DNA of 60,923 bases from an uncultured Collinsella sp. (GCA_900542325.1 UQMY01000012.1:1-60923), one strand, 5' to 3'; positions 1-8,078 are shown, counted from the stretch's first letter. The notes: a model not told the origin generated them from the sequence alone. A program made the numbers and translations.

Positions 1-65
1 ATGTCATGCGGACTCCAAACCGGACCTGATGGTCCAACTTTTTGTCCGCAGTCCCGGTTTTATCT

Positions 66-107
66 GGGCAAACGCCGGACAACCATTATGTGGCCCGGCG
101 TTTGCCC
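66..107 (-). terminator. Hairpin after the small gene at 141-461
   Basis: Arms gggcaaacgccgg (66-78) and ccggcgtttgccc (95-107) pair over 13 bp with a 16-nt loop. It lies just beyond the stop of the minus-strand gene at 141-461. The minus-strand exit side lacks a long T run. The left arm overlaps a phrase (ttttatctgggcaaacg) that also forms the tail of the REP-like copies at 5760 and 7976, so it may be built on an old repeat copy. Confidence 0.55.
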
Positions 108-140
108 CGTTTTGCTGGGGATGTCTGTCGTTCAGTGCTC

Positions 141-461
141 TTACTGGCCAATCCAGTGTTGCGCATAGCTCTTAATGTCCTCGGTAAAACCGTCAAGGTC
201 GTCAAGGGTGATCACGCTGTCGATAAGCAAATTGGCTATCTCGCGGTGCATTGTGCTGCGGCGAATGTCGTTTGCAATTACGCCTGAGGACAGCTTGTCT
301 CTATTGAGGCGCTCTTCTAGTGCCCAAAATCTACTGGACGCTTCGCTGTCGCCGTTCAGTATCTCAACGTACTGGCCGATGAGCTTTTCCATATAACGTT
401 CTTGCCATTGAGGAAGCATTTTCTTGAACAGCTTCCAGTCGCTTTCGGCTACGTCGCGCAT
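141..461 (-). CDS. Small conserved protein of unknown function (106 aa)
   Basis: Short, charged, probably cytosolic protein beginning MRDVAESDWKLFKKMLPQWQ. I recognise the pattern as a family common in Firmicutes and Coriobacteria that databases often mislabel as multidrug transporter; no membrane segment is visible, so that label should not be trusted. The ATG at 461 is chosen because GGAGG lies about 4 nt upstream on the minus strand, although the reading frame stays open to 503. Helical content looks high and there is no signal peptide. Function is unknown. Confidence 0.7.
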   Translation of the reverse strand: MRDVAESDWKLFKKMLPQWQERYMEKLIGQYVEILNGDSEASSRFWALEERLNRDKLSSGVIANDIRRSTMHREIANLLIDSVITLDDLDGFTEDIKSYAQHWIGQ

Positions 462-577
462 ATGTCCTCCGCTCGTCAAACGGGCTTTCCATTTGCCTTT
501 CATTCTATTTGGCTTTCGCTCACAGGCGTGGATGAGGGGCTCTCTTTAGCCTTCGAGATTGGGCCTGAATGGGTGGT

Positions 578-1516
578 TTAGGCCTGTTTGCGGCACTTCC
601 ATTGTTTGCGGCACCAGCGCATGAGCGCCTTTATGACGGGAATCGTGATGAGGATGATCCATGCAGGATGGGGCTGTCTCAAACAGAGCCACATGTAGAG
701 GAACCAAGCGATGGCGGCTGCCGGGTAGATGGCCTCGATCAGCTTAGACAGGTGGCGCCGATCGATGAAGTCACCAATCGCGTAGTAGACGGGAACCAGA
801 AAGACGAGGAAAAGCCCCATGCCCCATGTGCCGTAGACAATGCCGAGCACCAGATAGGCGAGAGTGACAAGTGCGGGGAAGGGGAATTTGTTCCATGCAC
901 GTCCGACCTTGGTGTGGAAATGCTTGCCATGATGGTCGAGCTTGTCGTGTGCTTCCTTCCAGCTGGAAAACGTCTCGCCGTCGATGGTGACGGTGCCGTC
1001 GTCATTGGTGCGTACGCTATGTCCATCGTCCTCAAGCGTATCGATATGCACGCCGTCCGGCCCCACATGCACCTCTTCACCCTTGCGCTCGTTGGTCACA
1101 TGGATGCCGCTCCAACCAACATGGACTTCCTCGCCTTTATTGGGATCAATGACGTGGATACCGCGCGCGAGGGAAATATCGACAAGTGGCTTATCGCTGC
1201 AATCAGCGTGCTCAGTAGAAGCCTCAGCCTCTTCAGCCTTATCTGAAGCTTTGGTGCCGGCGTTGCTGTTCTGTGCCTCATCATCAGCCTGTGAGTCATC
1301 AGCGCTAGCCACCGCCTCCCCATATAACAGCTCGTCCAACGACACGTCATACAGCGCGGCGAGCGCAATGAGGTTATCGGTATCGGGTGAGGACTCGCTG
1401 CGCTCCCATTTACTAACAGCCTGGCGGCTTACGCCCAGCTGGGCAGCAAGCGCCTCCTGAGAAAGGCCGGCAGCTTTACGGCGATCGACGAGGCGCTGCG
1501 CCATCGCAAGATCCAT
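578..1516 (-). CDS. Membrane-anchored XRE-family regulator (312 aa)
   Basis: Residues 1-65 form a Cro/C1-type helix-turn-helix (AAQLGVSRQAVSKWERSES). A Ser/Ala/Glu-rich acidic linker of about 45 residues follows, then two copies of a short beta-type repeat around GEEVHVG (roughly 120-160), and finally hydrophobic segments from about 235 to the basic C-terminus. This looks like a DNA-binding head tethered to the membrane, possibly sensing envelope conditions; ligand and targets are unknown. The ATG at 1516 is preceded by GAAAGGAACC; the frame stays open upstream to 1588 without a better start. The 392 bp upstream hold a giant palindrome. Confidence 0.8.
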   Translation of the reverse strand: MDLAMAQRLVDRRKAAGLSQEALAAQLGVSRQAVSKWERSESSPDTDNLIALAALYDVSLDELLYGEAVASADDSQADDEAQNSNAGTKASDKAEEAEASTEHADCSDKPLVDISLARGIHVIDPNKGEEVHVGWSGIHVTNERKGEEVHVGPDGVHIDTLEDDGHSVRTNDDGTVTIDGETFSSWKEAHDKLDHHGKHFHTKVGRAWNKFPFPALVTLAYLVLGIVYGTWGMGLFLVFLVPVYYAIGDFIDRRHLSKLIEAIYPAAAIAWFLYMWLCLRQPHPAWIILITIPVIKALMRWCRKQWKCRKQA

Positions 1517-1732
1517 GGTGGTTCCTTTCGTTTGATGGTCGAATCGAATGAGCCGAGTATGCCGAGAACAACCGGTAGCGACCACCATTTCTAGTTAGAA
1601 TCTGCCCCAACCCTACCGCAACTACCGGTAGCAATCCCTAACGACCAGCCATTTCAGGACAAATGTCAGTGCTACTCTCAGCTAAGAGCCTGCAACATCC
1701 CAAAATCTCAGCCCACGCACTTGCAGCAAGAA

Positions 1733-1917
1733 GACGAATAGCCTCGGCCTCCCTAGTTACCGCAGGAGGCCCCAGGGCTTTCCTCCCAAATCTTTCCGCA
1801 GGACGGAAGGACCCCGCCGCGCGAAGCGCACGGCGGGGTCCTGACATGTCCGAGGACGATTTGGGAGGAAAGCCCTGGGGCCTCCGATGGGGGCGGTTCC
1901 AGCCGAGGCTATTCGTC
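1733..1917. repeat. Giant three-stem concentric palindrome after pfkA
   Basis: Three perfect stems share one centre at about 1825: 16 bp (1733-1748 with 1902-1917), 28 bp (1765-1792 with 1858-1885) and 12 bp (1808-1819 with 1831-1842), plus a GCG/CGC tip. The two internal loops are symmetric, 16x16 and 15x15 nt. The outer right arm includes the last codons and TAG stop of pfkA, so the left arm is an inverted copy of the gene end. Read on the minus strand, the inner part carries the same flanks as the groEL terminator at 60860-60923. Probably acts as the pfkA terminator. Confidence 0.9.
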
Positions 1918-2988
1918 GCCGAAGCTGATGCCCAACGCCTTGGCCTCGCGCACCAGATCGCTCTGGGGGTCGACATATTTGAGCTTGCCGGCGACCTCCT
2001 CGAGCGGCATGTGGCACATCTTGCCGTCACGCAGGGCAATCATGTAGCCAAACTCGCCGCGTAGGCAGCCGAGCGCTGCCTCGACGCCGCACTGGGTCGC
2101 AAAGATGCGGTCCTGGGCGTCGGGCTGGCCGCCGCGCTGCGTGTGGCCGGGGATGGCGACGCGGGTCTCGCGACCGGTCTTGGCCTCGATCTCCTTGGCG
2201 ATGTCGTACGCGATTGACGGGCTCGTACGCTCGGCGAGCTTCTTCTTGTACTCCTTCTTGGACAGCGCCGCGTCCTCCTTGGAGATAGCACCCTCGGCGA
2301 CGGCTACGATGGTAAAGCGGCTGCCGGTCTCCATGCGATGCTCGATGGTCTTGATGACGTTGTCCATGTCGTAGGGGATCTCGGGAATCAAGATGACATC
2401 CGCGCCGCCCGCGACGCCGGCGTACAGCGGGATCCAGCCAACCTTGTGGCCCATGATCTCGATAACGAACACGCGGCCGTGACTCGAGGCGGTGGTGTGA
2501 ATGTCGTCGATGCACTTGGTGGCGACGTCGATGGCGCTCGTAAAGCCAAACGTCAGCTCGGTGCCCCAGGTGTCGTTATCGATGGTCTTGGGCAGGGCGA
2601 TAACGTTGAGGCCCTCTTCGCGCAGGCGGTTGGCGGTCTTGGTGGAGCCGTTACCGCCCAGCATAAACAGGCAGTCGAGCTGCAGCTTATGATAGGTGTG
2701 GACCATCGCCGGCACCTTCTCGACACCATCGGTCTCGGGGGTATCCAGACGCTTGAACGGTGTGCGACTCGTGCCCAGGATGGTGCCGCCGCGGGTGAGG
2801 ATACCGCTAAAATCGGCGGGCGTCATGACGCGGAACCTGCTGTAGATAAGGCCCTGATAGCCGTCCTCAAAGCCATAAATCTCGATAGGCTCTTCGCTAT
2901 TGGTCATAAGCGTTTTGACAATGCCGCGCATGGTGGCGTTGAGCGCCTGGCAGTCGCCGCCACTAGTAAGAAGACCGATCCTAAGCAT
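1909..2988 (-). CDS. pfkA: 6-phosphofructokinase with mixed donor-site residues
   Basis: Phosphorylates fructose 6-phosphate to fructose 1,6-bisphosphate in glycolysis. The 359-residue protein starts with the nucleotide-binding loop TSGGDCQALN, has the active-site motif PKTIDND (Asp137, Asp139), and the substrate motif MGHKVGWIPLYAG. At the donor site the usual GGDGS is GGNGS (112-116 region: Asn113, Gly114), and Lys134 replaces the Gly typical of classical ATP enzymes; Lys there is typical of PPi-using and atypical ATP enzymes. Phosphoryl donor is therefore uncertain. The ATG at 2988 follows GGAAGGA. The stop codon is inside the outer arm of the palindrome at 1733-1917. Confidence 0.9.
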   Translation of the reverse strand: MLRIGLLTSGGDCQALNATMRGIVKTLMTNSEEPIEIYGFEDGYQGLIYSRFRVMTPADFSGILTRGGTILGTSRTPFKRLDTPETDGVEKVPAMVHTYHKLQLDCLFMLGGNGSTKTANRLREEGLNVIALPKTIDNDTWGTELTFGFTSAIDVATKCIDDIHTTASSHGRVFVIEIMGHKVGWIPLYAGVAGGADVILIPEIPYDMDNVIKTIEHRMETGSRFTIVAVAEGAISKEDAALSKKEYKKKLAERTSPSIAYDIAKEIEAKTGRETRVAIPGHTQRGGQPDAQDRIFATQCGVEAALGCLRGEFGYMIALRDGKMCHMPLEEVAGKLKYVDPQSDLVREAKALGISFGDE

Positions 2989-3026
2989 GATGAATCCTTC
3001 CGGGCAAGTTATAACATGCGCATAAG

Positions 3027-3059
3027 TTTACCCCCGCACACTGTTGATACGGGGGTAAA
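3027..3059 (-). terminator. Hairpin between the hydrolase gene and pfkA
   Basis: Arms tttacccccg (3027-3036) and cgggggtaaa (3050-3059) pair over 10 bp with a 13-nt loop. It follows the minus-strand gene 3129-4214 and precedes pfkA, so it probably ends the first transcript. Confidence 0.65.
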
Positions 3060-3128
3060 ACGTGTTAGCTCAAGCGTATAGAAATGTAAACAACGCCAGG
3101 CGAGCGTAAAGTCGACGGGCCTGGCTCC

Positions 3129-4214
3129 TTACAGTGCGAATGCGTCGATGTCGCCCCAGTGGCGGCGCAGCGTGATGGCGGCAGCAGGCTCGGTGTTGTC
3201 AAAGACGACCGACCACTGCGTGTTGCTGGTGATGTCTTCCGGATTGGGCTCTTGCGCTGCAGCGCGTAGGGCCTTCCAAGCGACTGCCTCGTCTTGGGCG
3301 CCGGTATGGGCGTCGAGGACATCGGCGATTGCGGCGGCGCGCTCTTTACCATGGCCTAGCTCGCCATTCTTTTGGTTAGGCAGCACTTCGTCGCCATAGC
3401 AGGCGTAGAAGTTCGTAACCTGGGTTACAGGAGTCGCTTTGAAAGCGCGGTCCGGATCGCGCGGATCCCACTCTACTACGCGCGCGTCACCGGCGGCGTC
3501 GTTTATAAAGAAGTGGTAATCGCGTCCTGCCATGGCGTGCATGTCGTAGGCGGAAAGCAGGTCGACAGCTTCTTGCGTAGTGGCGGCACGGTCGAGCACC
3601 AGACGGATGGCGAGCGAGGTATTGATGACGGGGCGCTGCGTGTCCTGGTCACAGGGTTTGGAATCCAGGGTGAGCACGGCAATGGACACGCCACATTCGT
3701 TGACGCCGTCGAGCTGGGCAAACGGGCCCATGAGTGCGGCGGCGCGTCCGGCGACGGAGTCAAGCGGAGTGTTATCGCCCAGGTTGTTAAGGGCGGCAAA
3801 CCCGATGGAGGCATAGCCGCCGCGTGGGTGATTGCGCACCAGCAGCGCCGAGGTGTCGTCCTTAAAGTCGTAATTGCGACCGGTACGCACGCGGCCTTCG
3901 GCATCTACGGCGACAAAAGCGCTGCAGGCAAACTGGGGCGCCTGGACATGTGCCGGCACACCGGGCAGCACCTGCGCCACCACGGCATCGATGTAGGCCT
4001 GGTCGTCGCGTACGCCGGCGGCGATGATGCGATCAAGATCGTAGTCGTAGGCGATGTCGATTGCGTACAGGTCATAGCCATCCGCGTAGCCGGTCAAGCG
4101 TTTGAGCGACGCGGCGGACTTGATTTGCTTGTGATAAACGATACCGGTGGCAGCGGCAAGGCCGACGGCGACACCCGCGACACCGCAGGCGATGGCAATG
4201 TTACGTGGCTTCAT
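3129..4214 (-). CDS. Choloylglycine hydrolase/acyltransferase-like Ntn hydrolase, signal-anchored (361 aa)
   Basis: Residues 5-27 form one hydrophobic segment after MKPRN, suggesting a signal peptide or N-terminal anchor. A predicted nucleophile, Cys97 (QFACSAFVAVD), begins the Ntn-hydrolase fold; GRNYDF and the late block TQWSVVFDN fit the linear amide C-N hydrolase superfamily (bile salt hydrolase, penicillin acylase, AAT/C45). Unlike classical bile salt hydrolases, where Cys is residue 2, about 96 residues precede it, so activation would need removal of a propeptide. Substrate unknown; bile conjugates or N-acyl amides are possible. ATG at 4214 follows GAGGAG. Confidence 0.75.
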   Translation of the reverse strand: MKPRNIAIACGVAGVAVGLAAATGIVYHKQIKSAASLKRLTGYADGYDLYAIDIAYDYDLDRIIAAGVRDDQAYIDAVVAQVLPGVPAHVQAPQFACSAFVAVDAEGRVRTGRNYDFKDDTSALLVRNHPRGGYASIGFAALNNLGDNTPLDSVAGRAAALMGPFAQLDGVNECGVSIAVLTLDSKPCDQDTQRPVINTSLAIRLVLDRAATTQEAVDLLSAYDMHAMAGRDYHFFINDAAGDARVVEWDPRDPDRAFKATPVTQVTNFYACYGDEVLPNQKNGELGHGKERAAAIADVLDAHTGAQDEAVAWKALRAAAQEPNPEDITSNTQWSVVFDNTEPAAAITLRRHWGDIDAFAL

Positions 4215-4375
4215 GACGGCTCCTCTCGTCCTGTTAGCGCAATTGTCGCAAAAGGAGCGCGGGCATGATGGCTCAACTTGGTGAGCGGCGCGGAATTAAG
4301 CACGGAATGAAGAGTGCGGCGCTGGCGTGGCGGGGTATGCTGGAGGGGACCATCAACCCAGCGAAAGGGGAGAGC

Positions 4376-5761
4376 ATGACGGATCAGGAAACGATCGAGC
4401 GCGTGCACGTGACGGCCGACGATATCGAGGCCTCCAACGACCTTATCGACTTTATCGAGGCATGCCCCAGCATGTTCCATACGGCAGCGACCATTATGGC
4501 CGAACTCGACGAGGCGGGCTTTACCTACCTGCCCGAGAACGCGGCGTGGGATATCGAGCCGGGCGGTCGTTATTACACGCAGCGCAACACCTCGAGCGTC
4601 GTTGCCTTTAAGGTGGGCGAAGACCTGGCCGCTACGTGGGGCGAGGACGGCGTTGCCGGCGACTATCATTTTCAACTCACGGCGTCACACAGCGATTCGC
4701 CGACGTTTAAGGTTAAGGCCGTGCCCGAGCTCGACGGCGCGGGCGAGACGCTGCGCCTGAACACCGAGGCCTACGGCGGCATGATCGACTACACCTGGTT
4801 CGATCGCCCGCTGGCACTTGCGGGCCGCGTGCTGGTGCGCGAGGGCGACCGTATCGAGAGCCGCTTGCTCGCTACCGAGCGCGAAGTTGCCATTATCCCG
4901 AGCCTTGCCATCCATATGAATCGTGGCGTTAACGAGGGCTTTGCGCCCAACCGAGCTGTCGACCTGTGCCCGCTCATCAGCGCCGGCGACCTTAAGCAGG
5001 GAGATTTTGACGCCCTGATCGCCGACGAACTGGACGTTGAGCCCGAGCAAATTTTGGGTCGCGACCTGTTCCTGGTCAATCGTCAGGATGCACGCATTTG
5101 GGGCTGGGCCGACGAGTTTATCTCGACGCCCAAGCTCGACGACCTGGCCTGCGCCTACACCTCGCTGCAGGCATTTTTGGGTGCCGAGAATGCGCACGAC
5201 GTTTCGGTCTTTTGCTGCTTTGATAACGAGGAGGTTGGCTCCGAGACCAAGCAGGGCGCCATGTCGACGTTCTTGGCCGACGCGCTGCGCCGCATCAACG
5301 GGTCGCTGGGCTTCGATGACGAGTCGTACCACCGCGCACTTGCCGCTTCGATGCTCGTGAGCTGCGACAACGCGCATGCCGTGCACCCCAACCACGCCGA
5401 GAAGTGCGACGCCCGCAACCAGGTTGTGCTTAACGGCGGCATCGTCATCAAGGAGGCCGCCAACCAGCACTACTGCACCGACGCCTTTAGCCGCGCGGTG
5501 TTCCAGGCCATTTGCGATGACGCCGACGTGCCCACGCAGGCCTTTGCCAACAAGAGCGATATGGCCGGCGGTTCTACCCTGGGCAATCTGTCCAATATGC
5601 AGGCGAGCATGCATGCCGTGGACGTGGGCCTGCCGCAGCTTGCCATGCACTCGAGCTACGAGACCGGCGGCGTGCGCGACGTAATGTACGCCATCCGCGC
5701 CCTCACCGCCTTCTACGAGCGTGACCTGACCATCAACGGCGCCGAAAGCGTGGAACTCTAA
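4376..5761 (+). CDS. M18 family aminopeptidase (461 aa)
   Basis: Metallo-aminopeptidase (aspartyl aminopeptidase/ApeB type) that releases N-terminal residues from cytosolic peptides. Length matches the family. Zinc-site motifs are visible: TASHSDSP (His105, Asp107), FDNEEVGSETKQGA (catalytic Glu pair), SCDNAHAVHPN, and MHSSYETGGVRD near the end. The ATG at 4376 is chosen because GAAAGGGGAGAG lies just upstream; the open frame starts at 4265 but the extra 37 residues are not family-like. It diverges from the hydrolase gene. The stop codon abuts a REP-like palindrome at 5760, followed by a good terminator. Confidence 0.92.
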   Translation: MTDQETIERVHVTADDIEASNDLIDFIEACPSMFHTAATIMAELDEAGFTYLPENAAWDIEPGGRYYTQRNTSSVVAFKVGEDLAATWGEDGVAGDYHFQLTASHSDSPTFKVKAVPELDGAGETLRLNTEAYGGMIDYTWFDRPLALAGRVLVREGDRIESRLLATEREVAIIPSLAIHMNRGVNEGFAPNRAVDLCPLISAGDLKQGDFDALIADELDVEPEQILGRDLFLVNRQDARIWGWADEFISTPKLDDLACAYTSLQAFLGAENAHDVSVFCCFDNEEVGSETKQGAMSTFLADALRRINGSLGFDDESYHRALAASMLVSCDNAHAVHPNHAEKCDARNQVVLNGGIVIKEAANQHYCTDAFSRAVFQAICDDADVPTQAFANKSDMAGGSTLGNLSNMQASMHAVDVGLPQLAMHSSYETGGVRDVMYAIRALTAFYERDLTINGAESVEL

Positions 5762-5800
5762 AACCTGCCAAAAAGGGACAGGTTTATTTTGGCAGGTTTT
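5760..5800 (+). repeat. REP-like palindrome, copy 1
   Basis: Arms aaaacctgccaaaa (5760-5773) and ttttggcaggtttt (5787-5800) with 13-nt core agggacaggttta, then tail atctgggc. Overlaps the last base of the M18 stop codon. Confidence 0.9.
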
Positions 5801-5848
5801 ATCTGGGCGAATGCAAAGGGTGAAACCGAACTAGATCTGCGATACGTG

Positions 5849-5882
5849 GCCGCCGAGGTGCAGTGCGCCTCGGCGGCTTTTT
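5849..5882 (+). terminator. Rho-independent terminator of the M18 gene
   Basis: Arms gccgccgagg (5849-5858) and cctcggcggc (5868-5877) followed by TTTTT: a canonical intrinsic terminator. Confidence 0.9.
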
Positions 5883-5976
5883 GTGTACAGAGTACGGCTA
5901 ATGCTTATAAATGCTATACATGCTTTACGTATCTACCATAGAGCTTTATGATATTTTGAAGTATTAAGGAGGGGTC

Positions 5977-6357
5977 ATGACCACAACAGCCGCTCAGATC
6001 AACGTACGTCTCGATGCCGATCTTAAAAGGAGTGGGGACGCCGCTCTCTCCAAGGCCGGTATGACGCCGAGCCAAGCGGTGCGAGCGCTCTGGCAGCTTG
6101 CAGCATCGCTGGCCGATCGCCCCGGTGCGCTCGAGGATATCCTGCTGCCCAGTCGTGCCCGGGCGGAACAGCGCGAGCGCGAAAAGGCCGCCAAACGTAA
6201 GCTCGAGCTTATGGATCAGGGGTCGAAGCTGTTCGCTGCCGCTTGCTGTGAGTCGGGAATCGATATGGTCAAGGCTCAGCCATCGGACGACGAAGAGCTC
6301 AAACGGAATGCCTATGCGGATCGCTATGGCGAGGAGATGAGCTGGCTCTATGAGTGA
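5977..6357 (+). CDS. RelB/DinJ-type ribbon-helix-helix antitoxin (126 aa)
   Basis: The N-terminal 50 residues (INVRLDADLKRSGDAALSKAG followed by MTPSQAVRALW) match the RelB/DinJ ribbon-helix-helix fold that binds DNA as a dimer. A charged, helical C-terminal half would wrap the toxin. ATG at 5977 follows AAGGAGGGG. Its last 8 nt overlap the PIN toxin gene, so the two are translationally coupled. Likely represses its own promoter in the AT-rich stretch 5900-5975, which has several TATA-like boxes. Functional link to the toxin is inferred from overlap and order. Confidence 0.85.
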   Translation: MTTTAAQINVRLDADLKRSGDAALSKAGMTPSQAVRALWQLAASLADRPGALEDILLPSRARAEQREREKAAKRKLELMDQGSKLFAAACCESGIDMVKAQPSDDEELKRNAYADRYGEEMSWLYE

Positions 6358-6841
6358 GACTCCAAAGCGCATCTTGGTTGACACCAACGTGTGGCTCGAT
6401 TACTTCATTCCCTCACGACGTGGTCGTTCGGTGGCGATTGAGTTTTTACGCGATGCATGCACGGCGCAGGTTGATTTGCTGTATGCGGCGACATCGTCCA
6501 AAGACCTGTTTTATTTGATTTCAAGCGAACATAAGGCATGGTATCGGCGAGAGCACGGTTCGCTTTCCCAGTATGCCGCTACGGTAGCGACTTCGCTTGC
6601 ATGGGATTGTCTTAGCGTGCTGTCGCAGCTTGCCACGCCAGTGCCCTGTGACCTGAGCGACATCTGGATGGCGAGCAGACAGCGTGAGCTCCATAGCGAT
6701 TACGAAGACGATTTAATCATTGCGGCAGCGATACGCGCTCAAGCAGATCTACTGGTCACCAACGATGTCAAACTCTGTTCACACGCACCCGTTGCAGCAA
6801 TGAGCGTAGAAGACGCAAAGAATTACTTAGCAACGCTCTAG
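6350..6841 (+). CDS. PIN-domain toxin (probable ribonuclease)
   Basis: The 163-residue protein carries the PIN nuclease acidic residues: Asp11 in ILVDTNVWLDYF, an acidic cluster in HSDYEDDLIIAAA and the late Asp in LLVTNDVKL. PIN toxins are Mg-dependent RNases, often VapC, normally paired with VapB, MazE- or Phd-like antitoxins. Here the partner is a RelB/DinJ-like protein. ATG at 6350 overlaps the antitoxin by 8 nt with no separate strong ribosome site. RNA target unknown. Confidence 0.85.
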   Translation: MSETPKRILVDTNVWLDYFIPSRRGRSVAIEFLRDACTAQVDLLYAATSSKDLFYLISSEHKAWYRREHGSLSQYAATVATSLAWDCLSVLSQLATPVPCDLSDIWMASRQRELHSDYEDDLIIAAAIRAQADLLVTNDVKLCSHAPVAAMSVEDAKNYLATL

Positions 6842-6879
6842 CAATTTGAAGACCCTGCAGGTTGAGCAAACGTCAGCGA

Positions 6880-6977
6880 GAGCCCGCCAGAGTGAGCAAG
6901 GTGACGTGAAAGAGGAGGGCATAGGCCTTTTGGCCATGCCCGACGATTGAACGTCAGATTGCCGCTCTGGCGGGCTC
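6880..6977. repeat. Concentric palindrome between converging genes
   Basis: Stems gagcccgccagag (6880-6892) with ctctggcgggctc (6965-6977), tgacgt (6902-6907) with acgtca (6951-6956), gggcat (6917-6922) with atgccc (6936-6941), and GGCC/GGCC at the tip, all centred at about 6929. Placed between the PIN toxin and the converging dehydrogenase gene. Confidence 0.85.
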
Positions 6978-6990
6978 GCAGCGTCGAGGG

Positions 6991-7018
6991 GTTCCGGCGT
7001 TTGGTAAAACGCCGGAAC
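6991..7018 (-). terminator. Terminator of the 2-hydroxyacid dehydrogenase gene
   Basis: Arms gttccggcgttt (6991-7002) and aaacgccggaac (7007-7018) with a 4-nt loop, right after the minus-strand stop at 7022. No T run is evident on the exit side. Confidence 0.7.
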
Positions 7019-7021
7019 AAA

Positions 7022-7957
7022 TCAGTGCTCGATCCAACAACGTAAAGTTTCGCCGGCCTGCAGGTGACGCAGATTCTCCGCGGCGATGTCGACCACGTTG
7101 TTGAGCGTGGCGGCCAAGTGGAACCAGCCGGAGATGTGCGGCGTGATGAGCATGTTGGGCGCATCCCACAACGGGCTTGTCGCAGGCAGCGGCTCGGGGT
7201 CGGTGACGTCGACCGCGGCGCCGGCGAGATGTCCTGACTCCAGGGCGGCAACTAAGTCGTCGGCGACCACAAGATCGCCGCGGCCGCCGTTGGCAAAGAA
7301 GGCGCCCGGCTTCATCGCGGCGAAGAACTCGGCGTTCGCCAGGCCGCGGGTCTCGGGTGTGCTGGGCATAAAGGATGCGACGACGTCTGCCTCGGCCAGG
7401 CGCTCGGGCAGGGCATCCATGCCGTCCATGTCCTCAAACACAATGGGGTAGACGAGCGGATGGCGCTTGATGCCGCGGACGTGTGCGCCCATGCTGCGGC
7501 AGAGCGTGGCAAAGTGGCCGCCGATATCGCCCGCGCCCAGCACCAGCACGTTGGCATTTTTGAGCGAGGTAACCGGCCCCAAATCCTCCCAGCGATGCTC
7601 GCGCTGCAAGTCGTGATAGCCGGGCAGGCGCTTCATCATGGAAAGGACCATGGCAAACATGTGCTCGCTCACGGCCTGGCCGTAGGCGCCCACCGAGCAA
7701 GACAGTTTGGCGTCGGCTGGCACGGTGCCGGCGGCAAGGTAGTCGTCATAGCCGGCGGTCTGCAATTGCAACAGCTGGAGATGCTCGCATGCCGTGAGCA
7801 TGTCAGGGTCGATGTTGCCCAGGATCACGTCGGCATCGGCGACCTGCTTGCGCGTGGCGGCGTCGGCGCTCGTGTAGATAAAGTCCTCGCCCGGAGCGCT
7901 CGACTCAAGAATTGCGCGATGACGGTCGTTGACGGGCAGCAAAACCAGGATGTTCAC
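7022..7957 (-). CDS. NAD(P)-dependent D-2-hydroxyacid dehydrogenase (311 aa)
   Basis: Interconverts a 2-hydroxyacid and a 2-ketoacid using NAD(P)H. The dinucleotide-binding loop VLGAGDIGGHFA and the catalytic triad residues (Arg in GGRGDLV, Glu in TDPEPLP, His in TPHISGW) place it in this family. Substrate cannot be told from sequence. The start is taken as the GTG at 7957, which has GAGAGGA upstream; the frame runs to an ATG at 8032, but those 25 residues would be encoded across the REP-like repeat at 7976 and look spurious. Confidence 0.88.
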   Translation of the reverse strand: MNILVLLPVNDRHRAILESSAPGEDFIYTSADAATRKQVADADVILGNIDPDMLTACEHLQLLQLQTAGYDDYLAAGTVPADAKLSCSVGAYGQAVSEHMFAMVLSMMKRLPGYHDLQREHRWEDLGPVTSLKNANVLVLGAGDIGGHFATLCRSMGAHVRGIKRHPLVYPIVFEDMDGMDALPERLAEADVVASFMPSTPETRGLANAEFFAAMKPGAFFANGGRGDLVVADDLVAALESGHLAGAAVDVTDPEPLPATSPLWDAPNMLITPHISGWFHLAATLNNVVDIAAENLRHLQAGETLRCWIEH

Positions 7958-7975
7958 AGGCAGTCCTCTCCGCTC

Positions 7976-8013
7976 AACCTGCCAAAAAAGGGACAGGTTT
8001 ATTTTGGCAGGTT
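7976..8013 (+). repeat. REP-like palindrome, copy 2
   Basis: Arms aacctgccaaaa and ttttggcaggtt around core aagggacaggttta, tail atcaggcaaacg. Lies upstream of the dehydrogenase gene and downstream of map. Confidence 0.9.
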
Positions 8014-8039
8014 TTATCAGGCAAACGTTCAAACAAAAA

Positions 8040-8078
8040 CGCCGGATGCAAGACGGGCGTGCCCGTCAGCATCCGGCG
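8040..8078 (-). terminator. Terminator of map
   Basis: Outer arms cgccggatgc (8040-8049) and gcatccggcg (8069-8078), inner arms gacgggc and gcccgtc. On the minus strand the hairpin is followed by GTTTTTG, giving a short U tract. Confidence 0.85.

Noticed and set aside
141..461. Multidrug transporter label for the 106-residue protein
   Set aside because: No membrane segment; the name appears to be a database carry-over for this family.
5900..5976. Transposon remnant in the AT-rich stretch before the RelB/PIN pair
   Set aside because: No terminal repeats or transposase fragment; the stretch is better read as a promoter and operator region.
7958..8032. Upstream ATG for the 2-hydroxyacid dehydrogenase
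   Set aside because: The extra codons lie in a REP-like repeat; GTG at 7957 has a proper ribosome site.
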